Below, piece by piece: positions 25,173 through 36,605 of a DNA stretch of 64,000 nt (positions within the stretch are counted from its first letter, which is position 1; each line of letters starts with the position of its first letter). Under the pieces are notes generated by a model, which was not told the DNA's origin, did no database searches, and was given only the letters and a program-made list of their open reading frames with translations. Made by a program: the position numbers and the translations under genes. Source of the stretch: CALMEC01 sp964531025 (GTDB taxonomy: Bacteria; Actinomycetota; Thermoleophilia; Miltoncostaeales; Miltoncostaeaceae); assembly GCA_964531025.1 (NCBI GenBank), contig CAZHDY010000001.1, positions 558,001 to 622,000 of the forward strand, read 5' to 3'.

Positions 25173-27395
25173 TTGGCACCAGCGTCCACGATCCAATCTG
25201 ACCGTAGGCGGGCCGCGTCGTCCCGAGGAGTGATCCTTCTCGTCGTCGCGGCCCTCTTCGCTTTGTGGACCGCGGCCTCCGCCTCGGCACTCCCGGTCGG
25301 TCTCGTCAAGTCGGTGACCGACGTGAACGGCGGGGTCGTCGAACCCGGCGATATCCTGGAGTACCGGATCGTCGCCAGAAACCCGCCCCCGCTACCCGCG
25401 CTCGGAGTCACGGTCACCGACCCGATCCCCTCGGGAACCACGTATGTGCCCGGCAGCCTCGTCCTGGACGGGACCCCGCGAACGGACGCCATCGACCTCG
25501 ACGGCGCGCAGATGATCCTGGGAACCCCGAACTTCATCCTGGGCACCATGCCGGCGAGCACGACGGCCACGCGCGTCATGACCTTCCGGGTGCGGGTGAA
25601 TCCGACTCTCGCCAACGGCTACGTTATCTCGAACCAGGCGTTCGCGACGGGCCTGCCGCCAGCCATATCGAACACGGTCACCACCACCGTGACCATTCTC
25701 CCCCCGGTCCTCACGGCGAACGCCACGGCGACGGACCTGAACGGCGGTGACGTCGAACCGGGCGACATCCTCCGCTACACGCTCACGACTGTGAACGTCG
25801 GCACCGGCATTGCGGCCAACGTCGTCGCGACCAGCGGGCTACCGCCGCGCACGACACTCGTCCCGGGCACCCTGACGATCGACGGAGCCCCGCGGACCGA
25901 CGCCACGGGAGACGACAGCGGCGAGATCGGACCCGGGGGCGGCACGTTCCGCCTGGGCACCGGTGCCGACGCCGCGGACGGCGGGCAGATCGCCCCGGGC
26001 GGGGGTACCTCGACGGTGACGTTCGATGTCCGCGTGGACGACGACGTGCTCGACGGCACTCCCATCACCTACGACGCGACCGTGCGGTACACCCGGGTCG
26101 TCGGCGGAGCGGTCCTCACCGCGACCGCACCGACATCGACGATCGTCGTCTCCGCACCACCCGCACTCACACTGGACAAGACGGTGGTCGACGTGAACGG
26201 GGGCGATATCGAACCCGGTGATGTCCTCACCTACCAGGTCACGGTGTCGAGCAACGGCGCCGGGTTCGCCCGGGGCGTGGTCGCGCGCGACGCTGTCCCG
26301 GCGGGCGCTGCATTTGTGCCGGGAAGCCTCACGGTGAACGGCACACCGGCGAGCGACGCGGCCGGAGACGACCTCGCCGAGATCTCCGGCGACGAGATCG
26401 TGACACGTCTGGGCACCGGCGCGGACGCCACCCAGGGCGGGGTCATGCCGCCAGGGACATCCGCGACATTCTCGTTCCAGGTGACGGTGGACGCCGGGGC
26501 CGCCGACGGAGCCGTGGTCACCAATCAGGCGCACGCCCAGTTCGGCGGTTTCGCGGACGGACTTCCTCGGACGGCGTCATCGGGCGTCGTCGGTGTCACC
26601 GTCACCAACGTGCCGCGCACGCCGAACGTCGTCGTGAGCGAGCGGTTCACCCTCGTCTACGACGCCGATCGCGACGGACGCATCGGCCCGGGGGATTTCG
26701 TCCAGTACACGATCACGATCACGAACACGGGCAACGGGCCGGCCACCGACGTGACATTCGATCAACAGGTTCCCTCCGTCGGAACCCTCATCAATCGGAG
26801 CATCTTCATCACCAAGGGCACCGCGGTCCTCCGCGCACCCGGTGCCATCACCGTGACGATTCCCTCACTGGCGCCCCGTGAGGTCGTCTCGGCCGCATAC
26901 GTGGTGAGGCTGAAGCCCACGGTGACGAGCACAGCACAACTCGTGACCCGGACCTCGGTCGTCACAGGCGTCACGAACCCCGAGCCGCCGACGCCGAGCC
27001 AGCCCGTGGCGCGTCCGCCGCGTCTGCGCCTCACCGTCCGCGGACCGCGCCAGGTGCGCGCCGGTGAACTCGCGACCTACCACGTGCACGTCGCGAACCT
27101 GAGTCGGCGCAACGTCACCAACCTCACGCTGCACCAGTTCATCCCGCGGAGCATGTCGGTGACCGGAAGCGCTCCGCGCCTCGCCTTCGCCCGTTCCCAG
27201 CCGCGCTGGCGCATCAGCGTGATCCGCGCCGGTTCGAGCGCGACAATGGTTGTGCGGTTCCGGGCGGCACGCAATGCGCGGGGCCTGCGTACGAACCAGG
27301 TTCGGCTCACCGGCACGGCGATCACTCCGATCACCCTACGTGCACCCCTGACGATCCTTCCGGCGCGGGTTCCCGTGCCACGGGTGGTCGGCTGA
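25173..27395 (+). CDS. Secreted DUF11 repeat protein
   Basis: A 740-residue exported protein. The TTG at 25173 is chosen because GGAGGGGG lies 4-5 nt upstream; the GTG at 25152 is an alternative. A signal peptide (VILLVVAALFALWTAASASA) is followed by about five beta-sandwich DUF11-type repeats of 125-150 residues. The first three each begin with a motif of the form D-x-N-G-G-x-x-E-P-G-D-x-L-x-Y (DVNGGVVEPGDILEY, DLNGGDVEPGDILRY, DVNGGDIEPGDVLTY) and the fourth with DADRDGRIGPGDFVQY. No LPxTG, lipobox or C-terminal anchor is visible. It is likely a surface or matrix protein; the repeated DxNGG looks like a calcium-binding loop. Confidence 0.82.
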   Translation: MAPASTIQSDRRRAASSRGVILLVVAALFALWTAASASALPVGLVKSVTDVNGGVVEPGDILEYRIVARNPPPLPALGVTVTDPIPSGTTYVPGSLVLDGTPRTDAIDLDGAQMILGTPNFILGTMPASTTATRVMTFRVRVNPTLANGYVISNQAFATGLPPAISNTVTTTVTILPPVLTANATATDLNGGDVEPGDILRYTLTTVNVGTGIAANVVATSGLPPRTTLVPGTLTIDGAPRTDATGDDSGEIGPGGGTFRLGTGADAADGGQIAPGGGTSTVTFDVRVDDDVLDGTPITYDATVRYTRVVGGAVLTATAPTSTIVVSAPPALTLDKTVVDVNGGDIEPGDVLTYQVTVSSNGAGFARGVVARDAVPAGAAFVPGSLTVNGTPASDAAGDDLAEISGDEIVTRLGTGADATQGGVMPPGTSATFSFQVTVDAGAADGAVVTNQAHAQFGGFADGLPRTASSGVVGVTVTNVPRTPNVVVSERFTLVYDADRDGRIGPGDFVQYTITITNTGNGPATDVTFDQQVPSVGTLINRSIFITKGTAVLRAPGAITVTIPSLAPREVVSAAYVVRLKPTVTSTAQLVTRTSVVTGVTNPEPPTPSQPVARPPRLRLTVRGPRQVRAGELATYHVHVANLSRRNVTNLTLHQFIPRSMSVTGSAPRLAFARSQPRWRISVIRAGSSATMVVRFRAARNARGLRTNQVRLTGTAITPITLRAPLTILPARVPVPRVVG

Positions 27396-27610
27396 CCACG
27401 GGCGTCGTCCCTCCCTTCCCCACGGGCCACTGGCACAGCATCGTGTGTCGGCGCCGTCTATAGCCCGCAGCCGACGTCGTGAACCTCCGGTGACCCCGGC
27501 CGGTGTGCCGCCGATGCCCGGGCTATTGTCCGCGGAGCTTCGACGTGTCCCAGGGCATTCGTTTTCCGCGTCCGAGCAGGTCTCATAACGCCGCCCAACC
27601 AGGAGAGAAC

Positions 27611-28006
27611 ATGATTCAGGGTTTCAAGACCTTCATCACCCGTGGAAACGTCATGGATCTGGCCATCGCGGTCGTCATCGGCACCGCGTTCGCCAAGGTC
27701 GTCGACGTCGTCGTCGGTGCACTCGTCAACCCGATCCTCAACCGTGTGGGAGGCGGGAACGTCGGCGAGGGCCTCGGCATCCAGCTGGGTGACGACGGAA
27801 ACGCCGACACGTTCATCAACATCGGCGCGATGATCAACGCGCTGATCATCTTCCTGCTCACCGCCCTCGTCGTCTACCTCGTGTTCGTCGTCCCGATGAA
27901 CAAGATGATCGAGCGCCGTAACCGCAACAAGGACGCCGAGGAAGACGAGCCCGAGGAGGACGTCGCGCTTCTCCGGGAGATCCGCGACCTGCTCAAGCGG
28001 AACTAG
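27611..28006 (+). CDS. mscL: Large-conductance mechanosensitive channel
   Basis: A 131-residue channel of the usual family length. The N-terminal helix and TM1 read MIQGFKTFITRGNVMDLAIAVVIGTAF, and TM2 is ALIIFLLTALVVYLVFVVP, followed by an acidic linker (KDAEEDEPEED) and a C-terminal helix ALLREIRDLLKRN. The ATG at 27611 follows AGGAGAG. It opens on membrane tension to release solutes in hypo-osmotic shock. The structured inverted repeat at 28006 starts at its stop codon. Confidence 0.96.
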   Translation: MIQGFKTFITRGNVMDLAIAVVIGTAFAKVVDVVVGALVNPILNRVGGGNVGEGLGIQLGDDGNADTFINIGAMINALIIFLLTALVVYLVFVVPMNKMIERRNRNKDAEEDEPEEDVALLREIRDLLKRN

Positions 28007-28202
28007 TGCCCCTGAGTCGGTGGTTCGTTGCGGTCTGGCGGCTGCAACCCATGCCGGGATGAGACCACGCGTCCTTCGATGGCAACGCTCCGCGGCGTTG
28101 TCATCGTCGGCACCCATATGAACCGATATGGGCACCTCCTCGTCCTCGTCCCGACGGGGTTTCGCTCGCCATACCGATAACGAACCACCGACTCAGGGAC
28201 AC
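28006..28202. repeat. 197-bp structured inverted-repeat element after mscL
   Basis: Perfect 20-bp inverted arms lie at 28010-28029 and 28179-28198 (left arm starts CCCTGAGTCGGTGG). The similarity continues inward for about 35 bp more with mismatches, so the outer arms are about 55 bp. The interior holds two more hairpins: GATGGCAACGC/GCGTTGTCATC (28078-28105) and GCACCCATAT/ATATGGGCAC (28110-28135). The whole can fold as a three-way junction. It contains no gene. It could be a non-autonomous mobile element (MITE-like) or a structured transcript, and may also end transcription of mscL and the convergent TetR gene. Confidence 0.7.
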
Positions 28203-28238
28203 CGGTCGGCACCACGCTCCCGACGGCACCCGAACCCC

Positions 28239-28808
28239 TCAGCCCGGGCCGTCACCCTCCAGATCGCGCTCGACCAGATCGAGCAGACCCGATCGCAGGT
28301 GCCTGAGTGCCTCGGTACCGGGTGCGCCACCCCACAGGAGCGCGCCCACGGCACCGTCGCTCGCCGCGATCACGACCCGCTGAACGCCCGGCGAAACGCC
28401 GTCATCGGCGAGGTCGCGTTCCCACCTTCGCGCGTCCTCGGCGGCGAACTCAGCCACCTTGGGGATCGACATCAGCTGACCGATCACCACCAGGCGGATC
28501 CTGTCGTCGCCGGTGAGGGCGGCGGGATCGAGGCTGACATCGACATAGGCACGCGTGAGCCGCCCCGGCGCTTCACCCTCACGGTGCGCGCGTTCCATCA
28601 CGCGATCGCGGAAGCCATCACAGAACGCGCGGACGATGGAGAGGAAGAGCTCGTCCTTGGTCGGGAAGTGGTAGATCAGCCCGCCCTTCGATACGGCGGC
28701 CGCCCGTGCGATGGCATCCAGCGACACGCGTACGCCGTGCTCGACGATCAACCGTGAGGCCACGGCGATGATCTCGCCGCGCGTCTGCTCGCCCGAACGT
28801 CCGGCCAT
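28239..28808 (-). CDS. TetR/AcrR family transcriptional regulator
   Basis: A 189-residue regulator with HTH VSLDAIARAAAVSKGGLIYHF, typical of TetR proteins with an EbrR/YcdC-like C-terminus. ATGs at 28808 and 28817 both follow AGGAGG, at 12 and 3 nt; neither spacing is ideal. It is divergent from the DHA2 efflux gene at 28905, and the palindrome at 28872 is its probable operator. Confidence 0.88.
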   Translation of the reverse strand: MAGRSGEQTRGEIIAVASRLIVEHGVRVSLDAIARAAAVSKGGLIYHFPTKDELFLSIVRAFCDGFRDRVMERAHREGEAPGRLTRAYVDVSLDPAALTGDDRIRLVVIGQLMSIPKVAEFAAEDARRWERDLADDGVSPGVQRVVIAASDGAVGALLWGGAPGTEALRHLRSGLLDLVERDLEGDGPG

Positions 28809-28871
28809 GCGTCCCATCGTCCTCCTCACACCGTAACGCGGCCCCGACACCCGAGACCGACACCGTAACTT

Positions 28872-28891
28872 TACCGACCAGTCGGTATAGT
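28872..28891 (+). promoter_or_regulatory. TetR operator overlapping the MFS -10 box
   Basis: A perfect 16-bp palindrome, TACCGAC-CA-GTCGGTA (28872-28887), overlaps the -10 hexamer TATAGT (28886-28891) of the MFS gene. Its sequence is the common operator type of TetR/AcrR drug-efflux repressors. The ATG at 28905 is only 13 nt after the -10 box, so the mRNA is nearly leaderless. Confidence 0.8.
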
Positions 28892-28904
28892 TTCTAGTCG
28901 CACC

Positions 28905-30431
28905 ATGACCGCCCCACAGCCCGTTTCGTCCCCCCTCTCACCCCGCCGCCGCTGGATCGCGCTGGCGGTGCTCACGCTCGCCATCGTCATCCTCGCCGTG
29001 GACGCGACGGTGCTCTACCTGGCCGTACCCTCGCTCACCGAGGATCTGGCGCCGTCCGCATCCCAGATCCTGTGGATCGGCGACATCTATTCACTGGCGA
29101 TCGCCGGGCTCCTCATCGTCATGGGCTCGCTGGCCGACCGGATCGGCCGCAAGCGGCTGCTTCTCATCGGCGCCGCCGGGTTCGGCGCGGCGTCGGCCAT
29201 GGCCGCGTGGTCGACGAGCCCCGAGATGCTGATCGTCGCACGTCTCCTGCTGGGTGTGACCGGCGCCACGCTCATGCCGTCCACCCTCTCCCTCATCCGC
29301 AACATCTTCCCCGACCCCACCGAGCGTGCGCGCGCCATCGCCATCTGGGCGGCCGCCATGGGTGGAGGGGCGGCGCTGGGCCCGGTCGTGGGCGGCGCGC
29401 TCCTCGACCACTTCTGGTGGGGGTCCGTGTTCATCATCAACCTGCCGATCATGGCGGTGCTCGTGGTGGGGGGCGCCATCCTGCTCCCCGAGTCGCGCGA
29501 CCCGGACCCGGGACGGTTCGACCTCCTGTCGGCCGCCCTGTCGATGGTGTGCCTGGTGCCGCTCGTCTACGCCATCAAGCAGGCCGTGACCGAGGGGATG
29601 TCCCCGCTCATGGTCGCCATGCTCGTCCTCAGCGTGGTCGCCGGCGCGCTGTTCGTCCGCCGCCAGATGCGGCTGGGCGCGCCTCTGGTCGACGTCACCC
29701 TCTTCCGCCTGCCGGCCTTCACCGGCGCGGTGGTGTCGACGTTCATCTCGGTGTTCGCGATGATGGGCTTCCTCTACTTCTTCTCCCAGTACCTCCAGCT
29801 GGTGCGGGGCTACCGGCCGCTGCTCGCCGGCCTCGCCGAGCTGCCGGCGACCATTGCGACCATCGTCGTGGTCGCAATGGTCGGGGTGGCGCTCCGACGA
29901 CTGGGAGCGGGTCGGTCGATCGGCTTCAGCCTGGTCCTGATCGCCCTCGGGCTCGGCGGGATCACGCTGGCCCTGGAGGCCGAGCACTACGTCTGGCTGG
30001 GGCTTGCGCTCGTGCCTGTCGGGCTCGGCATGGGAATGGCGACGGCGCTCGCGACCGACACCGTGGTCTCGGCAGCGCCGCCCGAGAAGTCGGGTGCCGC
30101 CTCCGCGGTGAGCGAGACGTCCTACGAGCTCGGTGTCGGGCTGGGCATCGCGGTGCTCGGATCCGTCGTCACGTATCTGTACCGATCCGACGTGCCGATC
30201 CCCGATGGCACGAGCCCGGCCGGTGCCGTGCACATCCAGGACTCACTCGCCACAGCGCTCCCCGTCCTGGAGGGAGATCCCGCAGCAACCGAGGGGGCGA
30301 TGCACGCATTCGTCGACGCGATGCAGGTGGCCTCGCTCGTCGCAGCCGTGGTGACGCTCGTCGCCGCCTGGGTGGCGTGGACCCTCATCCCCTCCGAGCA
30401 CTTGCGACCCGCCGGCCACGCATCACACTGA
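28905..30431 (+). CDS. MFS drug efflux transporter, DHA2 family (QacA/SmvA-like)
   Basis: A 508-residue antiporter with 14 membrane segments. Visible family motifs are DATVLYLAVPSLTEDL in helix 1 (the membrane Asp is typical of cation-drug exporters), GSLADRIGRKRLLLIG (motif A), AMGGGAALGPVVGGALLD (motif C) and a conserved helix-5 region. This pattern matches QacA/SmvA-type exporters of quaternary ammonium compounds and dyes. The divergent TetR and the operator in the -10 box indicate inducible resistance. Confidence 0.92.
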   Translation: MTAPQPVSSPLSPRRRWIALAVLTLAIVILAVDATVLYLAVPSLTEDLAPSASQILWIGDIYSLAIAGLLIVMGSLADRIGRKRLLLIGAAGFGAASAMAAWSTSPEMLIVARLLLGVTGATLMPSTLSLIRNIFPDPTERARAIAIWAAAMGGGAALGPVVGGALLDHFWWGSVFIINLPIMAVLVVGGAILLPESRDPDPGRFDLLSAALSMVCLVPLVYAIKQAVTEGMSPLMVAMLVLSVVAGALFVRRQMRLGAPLVDVTLFRLPAFTGAVVSTFISVFAMMGFLYFFSQYLQLVRGYRPLLAGLAELPATIATIVVVAMVGVALRRLGAGRSIGFSLVLIALGLGGITLALEAEHYVWLGLALVPVGLGMGMATALATDTVVSAAPPEKSGAASAVSETSYELGVGLGIAVLGSVVTYLYRSDVPIPDGTSPAGAVHIQDSLATALPVLEGDPAATEGAMHAFVDAMQVASLVAAVVTLVAAWVAWTLIPSEHLRPAGHASH

Positions 30432-30439
30432 CGCGCCGA

Positions 30440-30458
30440 CCCGGCCGCGGTGGCCGGG
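30440..30458. terminator. Hairpin between the MFS gene and gcvP
   Basis: CCCGGCC (30440-30446) and GGCCGGG (30452-30458) make a 7-bp stem with a 5-nt loop in the 41-bp gap between convergent genes. It is a plausible two-way terminator. Confidence 0.5.
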
Positions 30459-30472
30459 CCGATCCCGGTGCA

Positions 30473-33346
<2,874 letters not shown>

Positions 33347-33380
33347 CGAGGTGCTCCTCGTGTGGGCGTGCGTCGTCAGC

Positions 33381-33547
33381 GCCCCCGCTGTCCGTTTGCC
33401 TGAGAGATGCACCCGGGATCCGGGCTTTCCCCATCGGCGGGATGTCGCCATCCTCTCTCCAGCGTCACCGCGCCACCACGGTCCGGGTGCCTGAGAGTTT
33501 CCGGGGCGGTTGCTCCTTCGGCGACGGTTCGTAACCGTCTCTCCCAC
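33381..33547 (-). ncRNA. Tandem glycine riboswitch upstream of gcvP
   Basis: Read on the minus strand, two glycine aptamers follow each other. Aptamer 1 has GGGAGAGACGG, GCCGAAGGAGCAA and CTCTCAGGCACCCGGAC. Aptamer 2 has GGAGAGAGGAT, CCGATGGGGAAAGCC and CTCTCAGGCAAACGGACAG. These are the conserved cores of the family. The gcvP start is 35 nt after the second aptamer, leaving room for control of translation or elongation. It should turn gcvP on when glycine is abundant. Confidence 0.93.
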
Positions 33548-33679
33548 GGCGGCGATCGGTGGCGGCAGAGTAGCAGCGGGATCGGGTGGTCCGGGATCCG
33601 GCTGAGGATCGGGTGACCGGTCTGTGCGGGCGAAATCGACGCCCCGCTCCCCGTCGGCGGTCTGGCACGACTCGAATCG

Positions 33680-35308
33680 TCACTTCCTGATGTCTCGGGG
33701 CGGGGAAACCTGGAGACGGTTCCCCTCCGCGTCCCACGCCGTCAGAGAAACGGGGGACGCCTCTCCCGTCGGCACGAGCAGCGACGGCTGCGGGACGTCT
33801 GCCGAGATCCGGACGAACCACCAGCCGTTGTCGATCACGGCGTCTCGCTCAATATCAGCGAGCCGAGCACGAATCCGCGCCACACCTGGCCGAACCCGTC
33901 CGTAAGCGATGGACGTGTAGCGATATGTCCCATTCGTAGGGCCGTCAGCACCGCTGGATCCACTGCAGTATGTGACGTCTGGCGTGCCGATCCCGGCGAG
34001 GCAGGCGCTGTGCCCAGACTCTCCCGGCTCGGCCGTGATGAGACTTCCCTCGTTCTGCGGCCCGGATACACGGGTCACGTACAGAGCGACGATCGCCCCC
34101 TGCGATGCAGCACCATCCAGTTCGTAGTCGACGCCGTCAAACCGACCGGTCGCCAATCGAACCCAACGAGTTCCCTTGGGAAGGGCGTCGCGAACACCGG
34201 GCGAGCGAATCTCGCGACCGGCCGGGAGATCATCCGTCCTCTCCACCGGTTCTTGACCGTAGGGCTCTGCATGAACAACGGAGACACGTCCACCCAGGTC
34301 GGGGCGGGCAATGGAAGCGGGCACGACGGAATCCGCTGAGAATCGTAGATCCCCGTCAGACGTGACCGTGCCCGTGCCGACCATCGGGGCGCTCCCGGAG
34401 TAGGTGCCGTCACCCGACAAGTCGAGGAACACCCGGACCTTCCGGACGATTTCGTCGTGCGCTCGCTCGTCGAGGGACACGACAATGGACCCGCCGTCCT
34501 GCCTGACGGACCGAACAGCTGATGCAGGCACGACCTGGGTCGGCCGGATGAGGAGTACGTCTTCACCACCGTCTCCGCCGACGACAGCCAAGCTGGCGGG
34601 AACGGCGAGCATGACTGTCGCCGTGGAGCGGGCGAGGCGTGCGTGTTCCGTCTCTGCCTGGGCGAGAGTGTCGAATCGCGTGAGCCCGGCCCACTCCCCG
34701 GATGATGTTCGGGACTGCACGTAGTACTGGGCGCCCGATCTGAGATCGGCCCGTTCGACGTGGTCTCGGAGGGCCTCCAGGTTCGAGCCGGCTGCGATGA
34801 TGCTGGAGTCGTTGTCGAGGATGACCAGGCGATCGAACCGCATGTACGCATTGACTTGGTTGCTGGTCGCCGCTCCCGGCAGCCGAACCTGTACCTCGTC
34901 GCCCGTCGCCGACACGACCTCCACGCCGGCACCACCGTAGTCGTACGTGCGAAACGCGAGTGCCGTCGCAAAACGCTCACGCATTTCCTCGATGGAGATG
35001 CCTTCGTCCGGCTGCAGACGGACGGTCACGATCTGCCCCCAGTCGACACGGGCGGGCGGGATCACCGGCGTCGCGGGCTCCGGGTCCGGGCGGTCGCCGT
35101 CCCGCAGAAGGATCCCCACGGTGATCAGCAGAGCCGCAGCCGCCACAACGGACGCCGCAACGAGGAGCCCCCTCGTATTCAGACGACGGGACCGGCGGGA
35201 CGGTGCGGCGCCGCCGCTCGTCGCCGACGCGACGATGCGCTGGGCCAGCCCGTCGGGGGTCTCCGGCAATGAGCTTCGGATCTTGCGGATCGCATCCTCG
35301 ACGTTCAT
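33680..35308 (-). CDS. Membrane protein of ECF pair A: short cytoplasmic region, one helix, SecD-P1-like ectodomain
   Basis: A 542-residue protein co-encoded with ECF sigma A (ATGA overlap). The layout is a cytoplasmic N-terminus of about 45 residues beginning MNVEDAIRKIRSSLP, one membrane helix (LLVAASVVAAAALLITVGIL), a SecD P1-like domain at about 85-165 (VTVRLQPDEGISIEEMRERF, VQVRLPGA), a long extracytoplasmic region, and a conserved C-terminal domain with two cysteines (SACLAGIGTPDVTYC) and GRVRPGVARIRARLAD...NGWW. Two further copies are at 41103 and 43401. By position and topology it should be an anti-sigma factor, but it has no known anti-sigma domain. Confidence 0.8.
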   Translation of the reverse strand: MNVEDAIRKIRSSLPETPDGLAQRIVASATSGGAAPSRRSRRLNTRGLLVAASVVAAAALLITVGILLRDGDRPDPEPATPVIPPARVDWGQIVTVRLQPDEGISIEEMRERFATALAFRTYDYGGAGVEVVSATGDEVQVRLPGAATSNQVNAYMRFDRLVILDNDSSIIAAGSNLEALRDHVERADLRSGAQYYVQSRTSSGEWAGLTRFDTLAQAETEHARLARSTATVMLAVPASLAVVGGDGGEDVLLIRPTQVVPASAVRSVRQDGGSIVVSLDERAHDEIVRKVRVFLDLSGDGTYSGSAPMVGTGTVTSDGDLRFSADSVVPASIARPDLGGRVSVVHAEPYGQEPVERTDDLPAGREIRSPGVRDALPKGTRWVRLATGRFDGVDYELDGAASQGAIVALYVTRVSGPQNEGSLITAEPGESGHSACLAGIGTPDVTYCSGSSGADGPTNGTYRYTSIAYGRVRPGVARIRARLADIERDAVIDNGWWFVRISADVPQPSLLVPTGEASPVSLTAWDAEGNRLQVSPPRDIRK

Positions 35309-35874
35309 GCCAGTCCTCCATCGGTGCCCGCCGTGGCCTCGTCCAGGTCCACGGACAGGTCGGTCAGATCACGCGCGGCCCGCTGCCGCGCCCGGTGCAG
35401 CCAGGACTTGACGGTCCCTTCCGACGCTCCGAGTGCCTCCGCGATCTCGGGAACCGTCAGCTCAGCGACCGCCGACAGGAACAGCACCTCCCTGTGGCGG
35501 GGGCGCATCTTCGCCAGAGAGGAGGCCAGACGCGGCTCCAAGCCGTCCAGGTCCTGCTGCGGCGCCGCGGGATCGACGAGGTCGAGGCCCGTGGTGGCCA
35601 GATGCCGCCAGTGCCGTTCCTCACGCTTGCGGTGGTTGCGGATCAGGTTGGTCGCGATGCCCAGCAGCCAGGGCCGCGCCGAGTCAGCGTCCAACCGGAA
35701 GCGATCCGCCCGCCGGTAGGCGGTCAGGAACACATCGTTGGTGATCTCCTCGGCATCCGCCGTACCCAGACGGCGCGTGATGTACCGGAAGACCATGTCG
35801 ATGTGACGGAGGACGAACCGCTCGAACATCTCGGGTTCTCCCGCCCGCCTCAGCAGATCGGCGTCGGTGTCCAT
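35305..35874 (-). CDS. ECF sigma factor of pair A
   Basis: A 189-residue sigma-70-family ECF protein. Region 2 (FERFVLRHIDMVFRYITRRL, EITNDVFLTAYRRADRF, ARPWLLGIATNLIRNHRKRE) and region 4 (MRPRHREVLFLSAVAELT, ASEGTVKSWLHRARQRA) are complete. The C-terminal tail DEATAGTDGGLA is shared with the two paralogues. It is the first gene of the unit; its own conserved promoter (35875-35913) suggests autoregulation. It is divergent from the unrelated ECF operon at 36063. Confidence 0.92.
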   Translation of the reverse strand: MDTDADLLRRAGEPEMFERFVLRHIDMVFRYITRRLGTADAEEITNDVFLTAYRRADRFRLDADSARPWLLGIATNLIRNHRKREERHWRHLATTGLDLVDPAAPQQDLDGLEPRLASSLAKMRPRHREVLFLSAVAELTVPEIAEALGASEGTVKSWLHRARQRAARDLTDLSVDLDEATAGTDGGLA

Positions 35875-35913
35875 TGCTCCCTATTGGCCCTCATCGACGC
35901 GGATCGTTGCACC
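35875..35913 (-). promoter_or_regulatory. Conserved ECF promoter A
   Basis: On the minus strand, GGTGCAACGATCC (35913-35901) is followed by 26 nt containing CCAATAGGGAG directly before the ATG. The same box begins exactly 27 nt upstream of the start of sigma B and sigma C. AAC in the upstream element is typical of ECF -35 boxes. GGGAG also sits where a ribosome binding site would be. Confidence 0.7.
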
Positions 35914-36027
35914 CGGACGCGATTTGGGTCCGGCGGAAGACGTCTCAGCACCAAGGCCGGGCCACGACGCCACCTTCGGAGTGGAGGTGCGCCCGCGCGC
36001 GCCCAAGCGCGCTCGCCGGTTCGGACT

Positions 36028-36062
36028 GAACGTTTCCACACCGGATGGTCTCCTATAGGCAC
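36028..36062 (+). promoter_or_regulatory. Possible ECF-type promoter of the 36 kb operon
   Basis: GAACGTTTCC followed after about 20 nt by TATAGG, 3 nt before the ATG at 36063. The layout resembles the promoters of the three paralogous ECF genes (AACGATCC ... AATAGG) but the sequence and spacing differ by a few bases, in keeping with a different sigma factor. Confidence 0.4.
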
Positions 36063-36605
36063 ATGGACCACGTCACTCCCCACCACGGCATCGTGGCAAG
36101 CGAATCCTCACGAAAAGACGTCCGAGCCGCCCTCGGCGCGCTCTATGAGCGTCAGCACGTCCGGATGCTTCGGTTCGCCACCGCTCGTCTCGGAGATGTC
36201 GAGTCGGGACGAGACGCGGTGAACGACACGTTTGTACGTGCGCTGACTCGCCTTTCAGCTCTACGTGATCCGCAGGCGATGGAGAGCTGGGTCTGGTCGA
36301 TCCTGCTCAACGAAACGCGGCGGCACAATCGCCTTCGCAAGTCGCGGCCATCCGAATCGCTGGACGGCGACCCCGACATCGAGGCACCCGTTGAGCCCAA
36401 GGTGGATCACGACCTCCGCCGTCTCGTCCGCGACCTCCCCGACCGCCAGCGCACCGTGCTCTTTCTCAAGCACTACGGCGACCTCTCCGGACCGGAGATC
36501 GCCGAGATCCTCGGCATCGCTCCCGTGACGGTCCGTACCACCTTGCATCAAGCCCACGCAGCGCTCCGACACAGACTCACAGAAGGAAGCCCGCCTCATG
36601 GATGA
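36063..36605 (+). CDS. ECF sigma factor of an unrelated operon (pair D)
   Basis: A 180-residue sigma factor. Region 2 is MLRFATARLGDVESGRDAVNDTFVRALTRL with SWVWSILLNETRRHNRLRK. Region 4 is LPDRQRTVLFLKHYGDLSGPEIAEILGIAPVTVRTTLHQAHAAL. It is clearly distinct from sigma A-C. The ATG at 36063 is preferred; an upstream ATG at 36045 lies inside the probable promoter. Its last codons overlap the next gene by 8 nt. Confidence 0.85.
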   Translation: MDHVTPHHGIVASESSRKDVRAALGALYERQHVRMLRFATARLGDVESGRDAVNDTFVRALTRLSALRDPQAMESWVWSILLNETRRHNRLRKSRPSESLDGDPDIEAPVEPKVDHDLRRLVRDLPDRQRTVLFLKHYGDLSGPEIAEILGIAPVTVRTTLHQAHAALRHRLTEGSPPHG

